Shown here: positions 50,991-63,852 of the stretch, one piece after another | Position numbering within the stretch: the first letter of the stretch is position 1 | Layout: each line of letters opens with the position of its first letter | Source: Sipunculus nudus | Lineage: Eukaryota; Annelida; Sipuncula; Golfingiida; Sipunculidae | Reading direction: 5' to 3' | DNA length: 64,000 nucleotides | NCBI GenBank assembly: GCA_026874595.1 | Contig: CM049316.1 | Location: 47,930,695-47,994,694 of the forward strand | Position numbers and translations under genes: made by a program | Notes under the pieces: generated by a model | What the model saw: the letters and a program-made list of their open reading frames with translations, nothing else | Told to the model about the DNA's origin: nothing | Database searches by the model: none

Positions 50991-51349
50991 TACATGACAT
51001 TTGTTCCAAATAGGGTCTCATCCTGGAATTATTTAAAGGAGAATTTTTGACAATTGACCCCCAAATTTAAAAAGCCTGCAAAACAAGCTCAGTTACGATT
51101 ACAGTATTTATATAGGCCCCCTAATATATAATACAGAGCTTTACGTAGGCCTAAAGATATTATTCACCTAGGATTTTATAGTATCACGGAAATAAATATA
51201 TATTTCACTGTTACTGCCAAGGCATAGGAAACAGAGCATGGATATTATCATGTTATATTCATATAAGGAATGCTTATTTCTACTCCCACGGGGATAAAGA
51301 GGCCTTTAATTATTTCCATGTCCTATTATAACATGTAATATATAGGGTT
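50991..51349. other. Intergenic spacer
   Basis: Contains the motif GCTTATTTCTACTCCC at 51270, which is shared with the 56.5 and 57.1 kb regions. Confidence 0.4.
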
Positions 51350-51555
51350 TAGGGACATATCGGCCGCCGTCGACATCGGCCGCCGGCCTCAAATGGACCA
51401 TATCGGCCGCCGGCGCCCAGCGGGAAGCAATATCGGCCGCCATCAGCCCACAGGCCTGTATTAACTCTGTCAAGTCAACCATATCGGCCGCGGAAAGAAC
51501 TAGGCGGCCATATCGGCCGCCGCCTCCTCATTATACGTTTCATTGGATAATCTAT

Positions 51556-51557
<2 letters not shown>

Positions 51558-51613
<56 letters not shown>

Positions 51614-51633
51614 TGTATATAATGTATGTATAA

Positions 51634-51655
<22 letters not shown>
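51558..51655. repeat. (CT)n and (TA)n microsatellites
   Basis: CT dinucleotides run from about 51558 to 51610, then a TA run at about 51634-51657. They are inside the left end of the TIR element. Further TA runs are at 51842-51870 and 52904-52952. Confidence 0.9.
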
Positions 51656-51664
<9 letters not shown>

Positions 51665-51833
51665 CCTACATAAATACTAAAGCATTATAATAAAAATGTA
51701 AATAAATTAATCAACCAAATCACCGACTTATCTGCCAAATAAAGCGAATATAATAAATCAAGGCTTAACATGAATATATTTTATATAAAAATTAATGTAT
51801 TTTGATATAAATGATATAAATGATATAAATTAT

Positions 51834-51872
<39 letters not shown>

Positions 51873-51934
51873 CATACTAATTATGCAAGTATACATCGGG
51901 TTATCTTCCAGATAGATAATATTGAATAAAACGC

Positions 51935-52762
51935 CCTCCAGTGTGACTGCTGTGATGGTTGGCAGCACCTCAAGTGTAATACAGGAGTGTCAGTTGTGGA
52001 ATATGAGAGGCGGCCAGAGAAGGGTAGCTTGAATGGATGTGCCAGCCTTGCCGACAGAGGGCGACATCGCCAGCCGAGAATTCCGCCGAAGGTGAAGAAC
52101 AACAACCTGAACCTGTAGATGAGACCCAAGAGGAAGCAACTACTGCAGCCCCCCTAGATCTGCTTCAGACCGAACCTGTAGACGAGACCCCGGAGGAAGC
52201 AGCTACTACAGCCCCCATAGATCTGCTTCAGCCCGAACCTGTAGACGAGACCCCGGATCGAGGAAGCAGCTACTGCCGCCCCCATAGATCTGCTTCAGCC
52301 CGAACCTGTAGACGAGACCCCGGAGGAAACAACCACTGCAGCCCTCATAGACCTGCATCAGCCCGAACCTGTGGAGGAAGCCCCGGAGGAAGCAGTTAAT
52401 TCAGCCCCACAGGAAACACAGGCACAGGACGCCAGTCTGTACGCGGAAGACCTCGGTTCCTTCCACGAACCCTCAGCACTGGAAGAAAGGGACTTGGCCG
52501 TTTGGTCAAGTTGCTGCACAAGGAGGCACAGGTTGTGAATATGACAGCAGAACTAGTGTCAAGGGAGCAAGTCTCCAGGATATTGTCACACAGAAGCCGT
52601 GACGTAAACACTCGACTCTGTTTATTTTGGAGAGAGTATGGGGATGGGGAGCGGAGCGCAACCTCTCTCTTGGCTGCTGGTAGCAGATTGGTTTGCCCAA
52701 AACCAAGTCTGCAACCCGCGGACGAGCCGCAGCAGCAAGAGGACCAGCAAGTGATCGCCTGA
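51935..52762 (+). pseudogene. Decayed transposon gene with PHD-like zinc finger and acidic repeats
   Basis: ALQCDCCDGWQHLKCNTGVS at about 51940-52000 is followed, in the next frame, by EWMCQPCRQ at about 52031. Together they give the C-x-x-C ... W-x-H-x-x-C ... W-x-C-x-x-C pattern of a PHD-like finger broken by a frameshift near 52010-52030. After it come about four copies of a 63-bp (21-residue) unit containing EPVDETPEEA and LLQP. A 4-nt insertion (ATCG) near 52257 breaks the frame again. A last open part (52502-52762) ends at a TGA. PHD-like fingers of this kind occur in transposon-borne genes of molluscs. No transposase core is left. Confidence 0.6.
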
Positions 52763-52902
52763 GCTATTGTTTTTCTTATTTTTTTAATCTTGTGAGATAC
52801 ATGTATAAATATTCGCTGTGATATATTTTTTTTCTCATGTGCTTTATATTAGTTTTATGTAGAGGTGATGATGATGCGTATCAGTAAGTTGGTTTTAGTT
52901 AG

Positions 52903-52954
<52 letters not shown>

Positions 52955-53599
52955 TTCCTTGGGTTTAAATGAGATTAATGTTTTCCATGTATATTGTTAC
53001 ATTCTTTTGTAAATATTCTTTGTAAATATTAGTACCAAGATTTTCTTGTGTTCACACGTTTTAGTAAGATTTTATTGGGTTGGATTTTAGCGTAGAAGTA
53101 TTGTGATATATATATATATAGTTTATTGAGATGTTGCTGTGATCCTTTACCATGCAGTAGTTTTGGTCAGTGTTTGTAATGGTTATTGTCATTTCTGTTA
53201 ATAAATGTGTATTTACTGTAATTTGTCGTTTTTTCCGATTGGGAGTTTGTGCGTGTTTGAGGTGGAGTTGAAAACGATTGCAAAATGCTCGTGGTCACAC
53301 TGAATAAAAAAAGCTTCAATTCATATAAAATATTGAATGAAAATTGATATGTACATATATACATACATGTAGAGAGAGAGAGAGACTATAGATTATCCAA
53401 TGAAACGTATAATGAGGAAGCGGCGGCCGATATGGTAGCCTAATTCTTTCCGCGGCCGATATGGTTGACTTGACAGAGTTAATACAGGCCTGTGGGCAAT
53501 TGCAGCTGGCGGCCGATATTGCGTCCCGCTGGGCGCCGGCGGCCGATATGGTTCATTTGAGGCCGGCGGCCGATGTCGACGGCGGCCGATATGTCCCTA

Positions 53600-54020
53600 T
53601 ACCATATATAGGAAGTTAAATGTTTGCAAGTTTAGAAATTCAGCCAATTAAAGAATAACATGGTTGAATATGATAGAATATGATTGGCCTACCTTTAATG
53701 TCCAAAACTGGTGACAATTAATTAACAGTCTTATTTTTACTCTTACATGCGTCCCATATATCTTTGTAGTTCTAGTTCTTCTTTTAGATAAAGCTCACTT
53801 ATTTTTACACTGCAGTGATGTCAAATTGTTCCGGATATAATCAGTGGTGGGGTAAATTCATGAAACCACCAACCATGCAGGGTACAGTAGGTGCTGGTAC
53901 AGTGCAACTGTTTAGACTTTATCTGTGCACTCTTCTCGATGTTTTAAACTTCTGTTTAATACAGTACCGGTAATAATTTTAACTTTGAAATGCATTTCAA
54001 TGTAAAACTGTACAAATGAT

Positions 54021-54070
<50 letters not shown>

Positions 54071-54400
54071 TTTATATATAGATAACGATGAAGAAAAACA
54101 AAACTGTTAATTCACTACAGACTGTTTCATAGGATGAGACCCGATCCTCATGTGAATGTGGTTAGAATGAAGCTAACGGCATGGTTTGAAAAGCCGAGGC
54201 TATGCGAGATTACGAGATTATGCTTTGTGCGTGTCGGGGAGAGCAAGTGAATGACTGCATGGCACTGATTCTATTGTCCTCGGGGGAACAATAGGATTAA
54301 TCGGGGTACACATGCGATGCTTGAACATAACAGGGGAACGAGGTTATTTTTTTTTTAAATTTATTTCATAGGCATTTTACCATGCAGGATGCCCATTCTG
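53600..54400. other. Intergenic, TA microsatellite at 54028-54068
   Basis: No gene recognised. The sequence around 54120-54360 is less AT-rich but shows no family likeness. Confidence 0.45.
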
Positions 54401-54414
54401 CACAGTATGCTTAT

Positions 54415-54428
54415 ATATATACACATAC

Positions 54429-54491
<63 letters not shown>

Positions 54492-54684
54492 TGGATGTGT
54501 GTTGGCTTTATTAATGCAATATCAATATTATACAATTGGTGCAAATGTAATGGATAATAAGAATGGTTACCTAAGTTCATATTGCGTGTGAGTAAAAATC
54601 CAATTGCAACTTTTAATATAATAATTAAACAACTGAATGAAGTTATTACAATAAGCCTAACAACAGTTGTTGTTATATATATAT

Positions 54685-54732
<48 letters not shown>
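54415..54732. repeat. Two (TA)n microsatellites
   Basis: TA runs at about 54439-54488 and 54675-54731. Reading frames rich in alternating Tyr and Ile here are artefacts. Confidence 0.92.
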
Positions 54733-54733
<1 letters not shown>

Positions 54734-57700
54734 CAGGACAATTAGAACACTATACAAGCACTATAGAACAGTGCATAAACTGTAAACAATAAAATAGTAA
54801 TGAACTAATCAACACGCGTACATGTATAGAAAGAGACGTGACAGTGCATGTAGGCCTTCTTTCATCGTTCGTTGTTATGCAGTGTTCCATATCATTGGGA
54901 CATGCAGGGAAGGAAAAGTGTACTCGTGTTTTCTGGATCTGGAATCCGCTTTTTATAAGATTGTATATGGAACGGATTATGTATAAATTGTACTGTATAT
55001 ATATTGCATGGGGTATGATAACGAAAAGGCTCTGCATGGCTTGTGTTTCGTATATAGCAGGCTATTTTATACAGCTCAACGGGGTTTGGTGTGTGTGTGG
55101 GGGGGGGGGGGGGGGGGCTCTTGATCCCCCACTGTCATTGATATTAAAAACTGATGTTTCTTCACAGGCTTAATTAGGCCTTTATATATTACACCTTAGC
55201 CCAGACATTGTTGCCAAACAAAAATTTTGTTTGAAGCTGTAGGACTGGAAATTAGTGGCCAATAGTAAATGTTCTGGTTTTATACCTGATATAGTCTCCG
55301 TACTAAACAAAGATAGTTTGTATTCATACTTAGATTCAAACATACTTGGTGGTCAGTTTCCATCGAAGCCGGAATAGCGGCGTTTAGTTGGGACCACTGC
55401 ATGTCCATGAACAACAGGCTTTAATTGTGTGCCATGGATTTCATTGATAAACATAAAAGGTGAAAGTTTTAGATTTCTTAGAGTTTAGGGATTTTTAATG
55501 GTCGAGACCCCCCCCCCCCCCCCCATGCATTCAACCAACGACCTTTTTTTTTAGACAATTTTTCATGCATGACACCTGTTGACCCCTCCCTGCAAAAAAA
55601 AAATCCTGGATCCGCGCCTGCATTTATATTATCGACTCCGGAGCTCCTGGATGATTTAGTTTGTGATATATGTGGGGGAAATGTACAGGATACTGTTATG
55701 CATCATGTTGCAGTGTATATCATTATGTCTTTTTCGTGAGGTGTAATGAGATAAGGTTTTTGTTTCTCTAGATGCAGACAAGATTTTTAAATTATGTATT
55801 TTACCCAAAATTGAGTTTCTTGAAGTCTACTTTGGCAAATGCAGTTCTGTTTTCTCTAGTCCTGTGTGTAATGTAAAGTTTTTGCTTATTGTATCTGAAT
55901 TTGTATATTCTGTATTCAAACTTATACTCTTTACTAATGAAGATGGATACTGATGTGGTAAACATTTTGATCTTGTTATGACGTTTGTGTTCCAAATTAA
56001 CTATTTGGTTGAGTTCTCCAGCATGGAAGAAAATAGAGATCAATCAAACCTCAGGTTTCCAGAAACCCTATATGGTACCGTATTTGAGGCTTATATGTAA
56101 TCATTCTTGTTATATCCTATAAATGTACTTCACTGTAATATCACTATTTATGGACCCACAACTGGATCTACTCAAAGGATGTGTATGGGTGATTCTATAT
56201 GGTAACTGAGCAAAATGGTGTCCCAGCTAGCTCATTTCTGTGAATTATTACAATGCCATAACTTTTCAGTGAGTGGTCGACTATCTTGTTTATTAAAGAA
56301 CTATATTGACCCTGAAGCAAAAACCAATCTTGCAATGTATTTCTTATCTGAAAATCTTTATTTTGAAAAATTTACTGATATACCTACCTATGCTCCATGA
56401 CCTGAACTATAGTGTAATTGGTTTCATTTTTGTAGATTCTAAAACTTGAATTTGCACATTAATTACCGCAGAATCACCCGTATAGCAAATCGTTTATATA
56501 TTTAAAAAAGGTAGAGCTTATTTCCACTCCCCCAAATGGAGACAGACTACTGTGACTTGGCCTACTGATGAGGTGCTAACCATCAACTGATAAGGATTGA
56601 GCCAGGAAACAAGTGTTGTCAAAACATCCCCGCCCTATTTGAGCTACTGAAAGCTTAATTGTAGCCATGCCTTATATATAAACCTATACAATTATAAAAC
56701 AAACTAATTGACAAAATGTAACTATTTGCAGAAAAATATACATTTTATTTGTCTTTAAAAATCTGGCCAGAAATTTGAATGTAAGTAAACTGCAAATCAT
56801 ATATGTTTAAAATTATGTTTAATACAGTAACAATGAAACGCTTTGAAATGCATTTAAATGTAAAAACTTTAACCTTTTTAAGTGCACACATGCACATGTT
56901 ACACTAAATATATATATATGATGCCCCTAATGTTTCAATATTATAGAGTACAATGCAGACTGGCTGAAAATCTATGAACAAGAATTACTCGTAATATTAT
57001 ATAGACTTGCTTATTTAGAATTGAAATAGACTCACAGCAGACATTTTGGTGACTTTTTACCCAGAATAAGCCTTGCACAAACCTTTATCATGAGGGGAGT
57101 GGAAATAAGCATCCCTTATTACTACTCCCCAGGGGGAGCTAGTGGAAATAAGCATTCCTTATTTCCACTCTCGGGGAGTGGAAATAAGGCCTGCCAAAAA
57201 AAACTACGGATTTGCTCTGGCCTTATATTTACACGCCAGGTGCTTCTTGACTAATCCCGTGAGAATAACAAAATGTATAGAAAGAGGGTCCCAACAAAGT
57301 ATAATCAGTTAACCATTTCTTGAACTTTGAATTGTGAGTTATAAAGTCGGAGAACAAGTCTATTAGAACAGTAAATTTGGAACGATGCACAATCTGCACT
57401 GGAGATCAACAAGCCGGCTTTGACACTGCACTGATAACTGATAACCATTCCTAAGCGGTGCCTTCTGCAAATTAAGAGATCCATAGGTAAATTTTCAAAG
57501 TAGCGTGTAAATTTACTTTATGCAATTTCATAATTTCATTAAGCGCAACAAGCCAGGTTTCGAAGAAAGATAAGCACCAGGGAGCGACCAGTTCAGTTGT
57601 TCGGTAGGATTTTTTGCCAAAAAGTGTCAGCAGTTGGCCTAAAACACGGAACGGAAAGTAGAACAGGGGCCTAATTTACGGTACGGAATGGAACACAGAT

Positions 57701-58650
57701 CTATTTAAACAGTGTCATTACTTTAAAATGTGTAAATTGATTTTGACCATATTTGCGCTGAACATAGCCCATAAGAATGGACTCTTTAATTGTTTTTTAT
57801 TGACTGACGCAATGTGGAGTCCATAGATTGCCCCTGCAGTTAACTGTGATTATAACACTCCATACACAACTGTGAGATTTAACATGTATATCAATTGTTT
57901 ATTGTTCAGCACTTCTATGTGTATTTTATACTTGACCACTGAAAACATTACATCACTATTTTGCACTAAGGAAGTGAAATATGAACATACTTAACTAGTA
58001 CACAGGCCTAAAGCATTATACAGGACTGTCACTGAATGCATGATGTCTGCTGGGCTGTTAATCCTTCAATTACCCCTGGACAAATAAATCAGTTGTTGAT
58101 TTTACAGGTGATTCAGATTCAGATGCTTTCTAGAACGGTTATTTTTTACTATAGGCCTTTTGATTTACTACATAATGTGAACATTTGTATGTGAAAACCA
58201 TAGGAAATATTTGTATTCAATTTCCTTTCTTAGAGTAACAGATTGTATCGTGTTAAAACCCCATTTAGCCCTTTGGTGGGCCGGCTATGCAACAGAAACC
58301 TGAAACCTGTTGCATCGCCGTCTATGCTAAACAAGGATATTATAGTCTGTTCGAGTACCCTTGTCCAACTGTTTTTTCGTGATTATTTTTTGCGAATCAT
58401 AGATCGAACGCCAAAACGTTTTGACCTGAGGGCAGAAAGAGGAAAAAGCTTAATAAACTTATATGGAAATAATAGCCTAACGTATGTCATTTCCCTGTTA
58501 ACACTGTAAAATCTTAGAGCGGTTTAAGAATGCGGTCTGCCTTCTAGGACATGAAAATATAAAAGCTGCCTCTTCTCATTTCTTATTTTACCTCCTATGT
58601 TTCCCTGCGGATGTCCTTACACATATTTCACCTATTCTAACATCAGCTAA
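54733..58650. other. Intergenic stretch without recognised genes
   Basis: Contains a G run (about 55099-55116), a C run (about 55510-55524), and a short inverted patch at 57090-57190 built from CTTATTTCCACTC and its complement. Open frames at 55801-56043 (-), 56215-56400 (+) and 58243-58509 (+) are not recognised and lack splice or family support. Confidence 0.45.
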
Positions 58651-58664
58651 CATTGAATATCAGA

Positions 58665-58745
58665 ATACGCCTGAATCGGGAACCGAACCTACAATCTCTA
58701 GACTAGGCTCAGCCTTACACTCTACTAACTGAGCCGTGAAGACAA
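58665..58745 (-). repeat. tRNA-derived SINE head or tRNA pseudogene
   Basis: On the minus strand GGCTCAGTTAGTAGAG (A box-like) and GGTTCGGTTCCCG (B box, 58677-58689) lie at tRNA spacing. The acceptor stem does not pair, so this is not a working tRNA. Confidence 0.6.
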
Positions 58746-58749
58746 GCAA

Positions 58750-59775
58750 GGGTAATTTTTGTTAATTTATAGCTGCGATTGAAGCACCATTTATTGCGCA
58801 AATGGGGAACCATTTAGTATTTGAACAGGAGAATTTAGCATAAGGTGGGGGTGGCAGCCCCTACATCCCTGCTCCGGGTGGGAACCCGGTTCCCCAGACC
58901 CCTCATCTAATATAATAAACTCCAGTTATGAGGAAAATGAATACTGAAATTTCACAGGAAAATACAATGTATCGCCCTTTGTCATCAAACAATAATTTTT
59001 GCAACACCCATTTTGCATTAGGGGACATGAAGACCAGATTCTCAACAACTACCAAAACCGTTTTATGAGTATCTAATCTATTCTGTAGCAACATCTTGCC
59101 ACTAATCTGTGAAATGGGCATTTCAGGGAATAGTGATGACATCATAACAGACATGACGTACTTAAGAGGCACCAACATTCACAGGACCAATAATCAAGAG
59201 CTGCCAACCCCTGTTAACAGCAAGACTTGTATTCTAAGTGTGCCATGCAAGATGTGCGATGTAATACAATGTTGATTTCCTGTAATGATTTTCACTTCAT
59301 AATGGGTATTTGTAGATTTTGTCTGCTAAAATTTATACCATATAGTTACACCACTGGTTTTGAAACGTCCAGTTCAGGTTCAACAATATCCAAATGGACA
59401 GATTGATCACACTATGCGGGCTATTCAGTAATCGTTCATTTTGACACTGAGATCATAATATTCCTAATGTCTTGAATTGCTTTGTGATGAATGACAATTG
59501 GATTTCTGGAATTATCTTGAAATATCGAGCCTTATGTTCTCATAATATACATGTAAATGTGTTCATGTTACAGTGAAACATTTGACAGGAAGATAACCAT
59601 ACAGCGTTTTAGACCTATAGTCATAATAATAATATTAATAATAATAATAATTAGGTATAACTAATTAAAATACACATATCAGCTAAAATAAGTCATGACA
59701 TTAAATAATAAAAAGGGTGTCTATTCTATAGTTTATTCAATTGACATGAACTTATATATTATTAATTAAGATATT
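58750..59775. other. Intergenic, nothing recognised
   Basis: AT-rich, with only an (AAT)n patch at about 59625-59650. Confidence 0.45.
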
Positions 59776-59779
59776 CTGT

Positions 59780-60830
59780 TTAGCGAACCTGTGAGCTTAT
59801 GCGATGGTGTGGTGGCATCCGGCGTCCATCGTCCATTGTCCGTCGTCTATATGTTAACCCATTATATCTTGAAAATGGCAAGATTTTATGCAAAAAATTA
59901 GTCATCTAAAAAACTCTATCAGATTTTGCTTATTTTTTTGGCTAACTGCATTTACTTGAATTTTATAGGGAAAAAGCTATAAAACCATTAAAAATCTTCT
60001 TCTCCGAAACTGTTCAGCCAGATTGTCCAATATTTCACAGAAATGATTCCTGGAACAATCTCTCAAGTTTGTTCGAATGGTTTCATTTCTGAGATTTTTG
60101 GCTGAGTTACAGGAGGTTGAACTTAGTCATCTGTCCAAAAAAGCATACTAAAATTACAATCTCAGAAATGGCTGGAGCTATCATCACCAAATTTTATGCC
60201 AATGTTGGTCACATGAGTCATATCTGAAATTGAGGTATTGGTGGCGCCACCTGCATGGGCCCTTTTTGTACAGGGGTCATCAGTGCCTGTATCATACTGA
60301 GGATTACAAAAAACCTCTTATTGGAAACTGTATGGCCAAATTGTTTAATATCGCACAGAAATGATCATGGGGTAGTGCCTTCTTAAGTTTGTTCAAATGG
60401 ACTCTGTTCAGTGACTTTTGGCTGAGTTATGGGAAGCTCAGTTAAGTCATATGCCATGACAGCCCATTTTAGCTCAGTGGCTACAAAGTTCTTCTTCTCT
60501 GAAACCACTGGGCCAAATTCTTAAACCTCGTTCATTATTTATCCTTAGATGTTGATTATTCAAATTTGTTCAAATGGTTGTGGTTCAGTGATTTTCAGCT
60601 GAGTTATGGGAAGCTGAACTTAGCCAGTATGCTGTATCTTCCTATTTTAGTTATAAATCTGCAAAACATTTTTCGACTGAAGCCTCAAAAGCCAATTTGT
60701 TTAATATTTTACAAGAATAATCATCAGAACAATTCTTATAATAATTGTCTGTTATGGTTCCACATGAATGATTTTTGGCTGAATTATGGAAATTGAATTG
60801 AGTCGTTTTACCATATATGTTAGCTATAAG
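59780..60830 (-). repeat. Repeat family Y, inverted copy with partial tandem copies
   Basis: It begins with GCGAACCTGTGAGCTTATGC, the inverse of the family Y end at 24535, and continues with the inverse of the copy at 24060-24530. It includes GTGGCGCCACC at 60241. From 60300 to 60830 at least two more diverged repeats of the phrase TTGTTCAAATGG...GGCTGAGTTATGGGAAGC follow. Confidence 0.75.
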
Positions 60831-61145
60831 AATCAGTTACATATAGCTTGGCACCAGTTTATCAGCATCTATCACATCATGCCACTAGACTTTTAGATTT
60901 CAGGTTATTTATGGTTAATAATGACAAGTACGTTTTTTTAAAAGCTTTTAAAAAAATTTAGATTTAATATTTAAAGTAGTCATCATACCAGGCAATGTTA
61001 ACAACCATGGGTGTTTGGCTCTCTGTGGCTATATAAAGACAGCTGTACATGGATTATAAATAAATGGTATCCATACTCAAGTCAAAAATTTACCATCAGT
61101 GAGATGTATCTGTATTATAATTTTGCAGTCAGTGTGCATCTGTAA

Positions 61146-61222
61146 TAATTTTTCATATATATTCCTGATTTCTTTTTTTTATATTATAAAAAAAAGAAAT
61201 CAGGAATATATATGAAAAATTA
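61146..61222. repeat. Near-perfect 77-bp palindrome
   Basis: TAATTTTTCATATATATTCC and on is followed, after a loop of about 7 nt, by its exact complement. The stem is about 35 bp and includes CTGATTTCTTTTTTTT. It would form a strong hairpin in DNA or RNA. Confidence 0.92.
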
Positions 61223-61549
61223 ATAAAATTTATAAAAAGTCAACTGAAAAGCATTTTGTATTGAGAAAATTTATTTCCAAGATATTTAAAGTAGGGACCA
61301 CTTTTGTGTTTAGATGGCAGCACTTGGTTTACCATTGGCAGATTGCCTAGATTTGCCAGTGCCTGGATGTTGGCCATTAGCTCGGATTATGTCAGCTCTA
61401 TAAATAGCTTTAGTATAGTGCCAGGATTGGAAGAGGCCTATGTGCTCAGTCTGACTACTATAACAGCTTGGTGTGGTGTTTTTATGGTAAGTTAAAGGTT
61501 GTACTATTTTAAACAAGTCAATGCAAGTCAGTTTAATTCAAAGTTATTT

Positions 61550-61856
61550 CAAGAAGGGACCTTGAAATTAGATATTTCTGAAATTTGGCATGCTCATCCA
61601 TCTTGGAAATTTTTCTCATAAACCAGACAGGAGGTGCCACTTACCTTTCAGTTTTCATAGAATAAACTAAAGCCCTTTTCTCAGGAGTGATTTGCAGTAT
61701 TGGCCTCAGGTGGTGCAACCTACAATCATGTTTACATGGCAGACATCCATCTATTTCCCCTTACCACTCAATCCATGCCTCACTTCACATGTACTACTCT
61801 GATTTCGGCAGATATACATAGTCGCTTTTGACTACCTGAATCTAGTTGTTTCATGC
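61550..61856 (-). repeat. Helitron-like element end, diverged third copy
   Basis: Read on the minus strand it has ACTAGATTCAG, then GTAGTC...GACTA (61820-61835), TCTGCCGAAATCAGAGT and GTGAGGCATGGATTGAGTGG. These match, in order, the start of the copy at 22389. A GGTTGCACCACC remnant replaces the GGTGGCGCCACC palindrome. Confidence 0.7.
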
Positions 61857-63415
61857 ATGTGTGCACATAGCTGAATAGTGGTTTGAAGCCTGAAATTGTT
61901 TAAGTCCATACATCTTTAATGGCTTTCTTGTACACAAGACAGGTGGTGCCACTTACATTCATTTTTGTGTTCTGTGCACCTTTGCCAGCATTTCAGCAGT
62001 GATGTTTGTGTAATTGGTGCATGCACTCGGGTTCAAATTTTCAGTTCTTGCATTGTACATATACATGTCACACATGTACATGAAAAGTAAAGGTCCAGCA
62101 TGGAAGCATTATACCTGATGTATATCCCATTGTACAGGTTCGTATTGGGCCTGTAGGCCTTGGTTATGATATTATCTAAACAAAGAGGTATACATAGGCT
62201 CACAATTTAATTTTGCAATTTACTTTGTGTACCACTGATTAATTTGAAGTTCAAGTTCAACCAGCATTTGAGAAAATGAAATGAAATAAACCTTTAAACT
62301 GTAAATTGATTATAAAGACATTTTCTAACAAAAATTGGCCACAAAAATGTTAATTAGACTTTGGAGCCGTAAAAGTATTTCACGCATTGTCATTTTACCA
62401 GTAATCCTGTAAATTACTTTAATTCAAAATGTATTTCTCTATTACAGCAACAGCCTAATAAAATATTATAATTAAAATATGTTCATCTGTAAAGCTCTCA
62501 CCCATATATCCATGCTTATATATGCATGGTCTTGCTCTGAGGACATTCAACACTTGTGTCCATATATTACTCATGTTATACGTGTTATGATAAAACAAGG
62601 TATCAAAAGCATATTCACTAATTTACTAAGATGAAAGTTTAAAAATATATCCCAAAATGGGATTGTTCTGTAGCTCATGTTACATAATTTCACATATTTT
62701 CTTGGATATATAATTGAAATGAGATGTTTCAGCGTATAATCATAAATTTTAACATATTATTTATATATAAAAAATATACAAATATCTTGAGTGGAATAAG
62801 GTACTTTGCAGGTAGAACCAGCCCTTGAAGCAGGAATACCCGCCCTTTGAACTGGACCATGCAACTATGGTTTTTTTTTTTATCATCCAGAGGTTACAGT
62901 TTGATTAGTGATATAACTCAGAAACCATTATCATTGTTTGGAGCTTGGATCTGGAGCCTGTATCGATATTTTCCTGAACCCCATATACAGCAAATCATGG
63001 TGATGAAGTTATCAGTGTAATCACTTTATTTGGGGACCAGTAATACCTTCTCTATATAATTATATAATTATAAGACCCTTCTGGTAAGCAGTGGCATATA
63101 AATGACATAACATTGACTCTTTAGACCTGTGATTCTTCTATATTCATCCTCTTAAACCCTAGTAAAACTTGGTATAAAATGCCCCTTAATTTCAGGAGAT
63201 ATGTAAGATTTTCAGTAAATACATGAAGACCCTGGGTGAATTATAAATTACATGTATTTACTGAAAGTTTATGAAGTATGTGTATTTCCTGGTTTAATGT
63301 ATTCAATGTAATATATATACAGAGATCATAATACTCAACTTTTCAAAGGAAAGGCATTTTCACTGGTATACAGTCATTTCTGGTGGTCAAAATTACCGCA
63401 AAAATGTCTTTGTTT
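61857..63415. other. Intergenic, nothing recognised
   Basis: One more GGTGGTGCCAC remnant at 61942. Otherwise AT-rich without coding likeness. Confidence 0.45.
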
Positions 63416-63417
63416 AG

Positions 63418-63695
63418 GTACGAGATGACTTTTTTTTTTTTGTTACAAGATAACTTGTCTGGGGGTACTAGATAACCTGTGATTTAGTACAAGATGACTT
63501 GGGGTGATACCAGGTGACTTCAGGATGAGATGACTTGGGGTGATAGAAGATGACTTCAGGATGAGATGACTTGGGGTGAAACGAGATGACTTCAGGATGA
63601 GATTACTTTGGGTGATACGAGATGACTTCAGGATGAGATGACTTGGGGTGATATGAGATGACTTCAGTAAGAGATGACTTGGGTACAGGTTGACG
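63418..63695. repeat. Degenerate 35-38 bp minisatellite
   Basis: GATGACTTCAGGATGAGATG and GACTTGGGGTGAT alternate about seven times from 63490. The units differ by small indels. Confidence 0.88.
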
Positions 63696-63852
63696 GGTAC
63701 CCACTAATATACTTTTTAGAGTAAATGTGGTCAAAATCCATTCACCACTTTATATATGTGTTCCAGTTTGTTCTGTAAATTAGGCTCCTGTTCAGCGTTC
63801 TGTTTTCTGTTCCATGTTTTCAGCCAGCCCTTCCTACACTCGGCTGCATTAG

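Larger units (their letters stand above)
51350..53599. mobile_element. TIR DNA transposon of about 2.25 kb with decayed gene (Mutator-like?)
   Basis: Inverted repeats of about 210 bp (51350-51560 and 53383-53599) begin TAGGGACATATCGGCCGCC and its inverse. They contain five to six ATCGGCCGCC motifs and end in (CT)n or (GA)n. Inside are TA microsatellites and a broken plus-strand gene at 51930-52762. The very GC-rich ends with an AT-rich interior and the long TIRs recall Mutator-like elements. No 9-bp target duplication could be confirmed. Confidence 0.8.

Noticed and set aside
49829-54757. Tyr-Ile alternating frames
   Set aside because: Translations of TA microsatellites.
58665-58745. Functional tRNA gene
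   Set aside because: The A and B boxes are present but the acceptor and T stems do not pair.
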